A stretch of 6,704 nt of DNA, taken from contig JAPLSD010000033.1 of the NCBI GenBank assembly GCA_026398835.1, positions 1-6,704 of the forward strand. The letters run 5' to 3'. Below the pieces are notes generated by a model. It worked only from the letters and a program-made list of their open reading frames with translations. It was not told the DNA's origin and made no database searches. Positions 5,171 to 6,704 of this stretch are shown in pieces. Each line of letters opens with the position of its first letter. The first letter of the stretch is position 1. The translations under genes and the position numbers were made by a program. This DNA comes from Pseudomonas sp. Lineage in GTDB: Bacteria > Pseudomonadota > Gammaproteobacteria > Pseudomonadales > Pseudomonadaceae.

Positions 5171-5920
5171 TCAGGACAAGGGACACGCCATAGCCAACCC
5201 TACAAAGACAAGATCCGGGACAACCCTAGCCTCAGGCACAACCCCTGAAACCAGCCCAGCATCACCACCAGTGAGAAACACAACAAAATCCTTACCCCAA
5301 TAGCTACGCGCCAGCTCCAGCTGGGTCAGGACGAAGCCCCTCAACATCAATGAGCAACCACGCTCGACCGCCTCGACCGTTGTGATGCCCGGCACCAGCT
5401 TTTCCAGTGCACGCTCAGCCGCGAGATCGTCATAGCGGATTCGCCGTGTATGAGTCCGCAACTGGTTACGCATCAACGGCATCCCCGGGCAGATAAAGCC
5501 CCCCAGGTGCTCGCCATCCGCAGCAATGAAGTCAGCCGTCACCGCGGTACCAAAATCGAGCACCACGCAAGCTCCAGACGCCAGATGAAACCCTCCGAGC
5601 ATTGCAAGCCAGCGATCGAGACCTAACCGTTCGTATTCCTCATAACCGTTACGAACTCCAGACATTTCACGAGCCGGCACCGCGCAGGCAACAGATATCC
5701 CGAACGCATCACCCAGCGATGAAATAAGCGCACTGGTTTCTGCATTGGTCCGAACACTTACTAACCGACAGTGCTTGAGAGCCAACCCATTACAGTCACG
5801 CAAACTATTGAGCAATGCGAGATCCGAATCGACCACACCCTCGGCAAATACACCGGCTGCATCAGCAAAAAGCACGCGCCACTTAATGAAGCTGTTACCG
5901 CAGTCGAGCTCAAGAATCAT
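5171..5920 (-). CDS. coaX: Type III pantothenate kinase
   Basis: CoaX phosphorylates pantothenate with ATP, the first step of coenzyme A synthesis. Unlike CoaA it belongs to the actin-like (ASKHA) kinases, is not feedback-inhibited by CoA and needs a monovalent cation. The product has 249 residues. Seen: N-terminal phosphate loop DCGNS (6-10), pantothenate-binding NGY and GLDRW (100-104) with the likely catalytic base D102, second phosphate motif DFGTAVTAD (122-130), the GGFICPGM segment (140-147) and adenosine-site LTGGDA (216-221). All key residues are present. The ATG at 5920 lies inside the birA 3' end (11-base overlap) with GAGG (5928-5931) seven bases upstream. The birA-coaX order is conserved; in some bacteria the two are fused. 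Confidence 0.96.
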   Translation of the reverse strand: MILELDCGNSFIKWRVLFADAAGVFAEGVVDSDLALLNSLRDCNGLALKHCRLVSVRTNAETSALISSLGDAFGISVACAVPAREMSGVRNGYEEYERLGLDRWLAMLGGFHLASGACVVLDFGTAVTADFIAADGEHLGGFICPGMPLMRNQLRTHTRRIRYDDLAAERALEKLVPGITTVEAVERGCSLMLRGFVLTQLELARSYWGKDFVVFLTGGDAGLVSGVVPEARVVPDLVFVGLAMACPLS

Positions 5921-6704
5921 TGCGCAACCTCAGGCTGAGCTCACCGCCATTGAAGACTTTCTCCACATTACCCACCTTCAAACGCAACCCGCCCTGCCGA
6001 TCAATGCCCATTACAATGCCATCAATCTGGTTAACTCCAGCAATCAACGAAACCGCGCATCCTTGCCATAGGTGATTCTGCTCCCATTCAGCCTGGATGG
6101 CCGCAAAGCCAGACTCCTGATGACGATTCAAATACCTCTGAAGCACCATTCCCAGGCTAGCCACCAGATGATTGCGATCGAAAGTATTACCCGCCTCGAG
6201 TCGCATTGAGGTCCACTGCTGATCTACCTCCTCGGTCGCCTGCATATTCACGTTGACGCCCACACCCAAGACGACGTGACACACATCAGCAGGATCTCCG
6301 ACCAACTCCAGCAATATACCGGCAATCTTTTTCTGACCGACAAGGACATCATTCGGCCATTTCAGGCCCGCGCCCCGCACCCCTGACTCGCGCAGGGTCT
6401 GCATTACAGCCAAGCCGACGACGAGACTGAGACCTTCAAGCTGTCGCATACCTCCATCTATACGCAGTACCAGGCTGTAGTAGATATTTTCTGCGAAAGG
6501 ACTTGCCCACTTTCGACCCCGCCGGCCCCGACCAGCAGTTTGCCGCTCCGCAAGCACAATAAATGGCGCGGCTACTCCCCTCTCGATGGAACGTAGAGCT
6601 TCTGCATTAGTGGAATCGATAGAGTCGAAAACCATTACTGGCCATATGCATGCGGAGGCCCGGCCGGCGATCTCGGCAGGATCTAGAAGCGTCAGCGGTG
6701 TAGC
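5910..6704 (-). CDS. birA: Biotin-protein ligase / biotin repressor BirA, 5' end cut by window edge
   Basis: BirA makes biotinyl-AMP and attaches biotin to the carboxyl-carrier subunit of acetyl-CoA carboxylase; with an N-terminal winged helix it also represses biotin genes. The frame stays open to the last base of the window. The 23 codons before the first internal methionine (6635) continue plausible BirA sequence leading into DSIDSTN, so the gene is 5'-truncated, not short. The 264 visible residues include the ligase motif GRGRRGRKW (58-66), KWPNDV (115-120), GVGVNVN (147-153) and a C-terminal domain with NGGELSLR. The missing part is probably the DNA-binding domain of roughly 55 residues, so repressor function cannot be judged here. 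The stop overlaps the coaX start by 11 bases. Confidence 0.95.
   Translation of the reverse strand, partial: ATPLTLLDPAEIAGRASACIWPVMVFDSIDSTNAEALRSIERGVAAPFIVLAERQTAGRGRRGRKWASPFAENIYYSLVLRIDGGMRQLEGLSLVVGLAVMQTLRESGVRGAGLKWPNDVLVGQKKIAGILLELVGDPADVCHVVLGVGVNVNMQATEEVDQQWTSMRLEAGNTFDRNHLVASLGMVLQRYLNRHQESGFAAIQAEWEQNHLWQGCAVSLIAGVNQIDGIVMGIDRQGGLRLKVGNVEKVFNGGELSLRLRNDS

Noticed and set aside
6633..6635. Internal ATG as the start of birA
   Set aside because: The frame stays open to the window edge with BirA-like sequence, and the ligase core would lack its leading segment. The gene is truncated by the window, not short.

Overview
The window is a core housekeeping region of a gammaproteobacterium, almost certainly a Pseudomonas. 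The evidence is the gene order, the 397-residue EF-Tu, the 143-residue L11, the 122-residue SecE, a type III pantothenate kinase (CoaX) in place of CoaA, and the tRNA-Tyr/Gly/Thr set beside tuf. Every gene I can support lies on the minus strand, so transcription runs from position 6704 towards position 1. No mobile element, CRISPR array or accessory island is visible, and I found no unknown multi-gene system. What deserves attention is the dense, overlapping RNA regulatory signals between the genes.

In order of transcription: birA (cut by the right edge), coaX and a small membrane-anchored SPOR-type protein form a tight cluster with overlapping or nearly touching ends (6704 to 4726). Next is a 143-base control region with one strong sigma70-type promoter with a GC-rich discriminator and a second candidate further upstream. 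It feeds tRNA-Tyr(GTA), tRNA-Gly(TCC) and tRNA-Thr(GGT) (4582 to 4298). A terminator-like hairpin separates the tRNAs from tuf (4213 to 3020). A strong terminator follows tuf, with a candidate promoter embedded in it for tRNA-Trp(CCA), secE and nusG (2965 to 1933). A hairpin that reuses the 3' end of tRNA-Trp lies just before secE. A terminator follows nusG, then rplK and rplA (1814 to 688) behind a leader that may be the L1 autoregulation site. Finally comes an L10-type leader and rplJ, which lacks only its last few codons at the left edge.

Functionally the right part serves cofactor supply: BirA attaches biotin and CoaX starts CoA synthesis. The centre and left supply translation and its coupling to transcription and export: tRNAs, EF-Tu, SecE of the SecYEG translocon, NusG, and ribosomal stalk and stalk-base proteins L11, L1 and L10. 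The visible signals suggest several semi-independent units (tRNA-tuf, trpT-secE-nusG, rplKA, rplJ onward) with some read-through. No gene-free stretch exceeds 300 bases; the longest, 490-687, is the L10 leader region.
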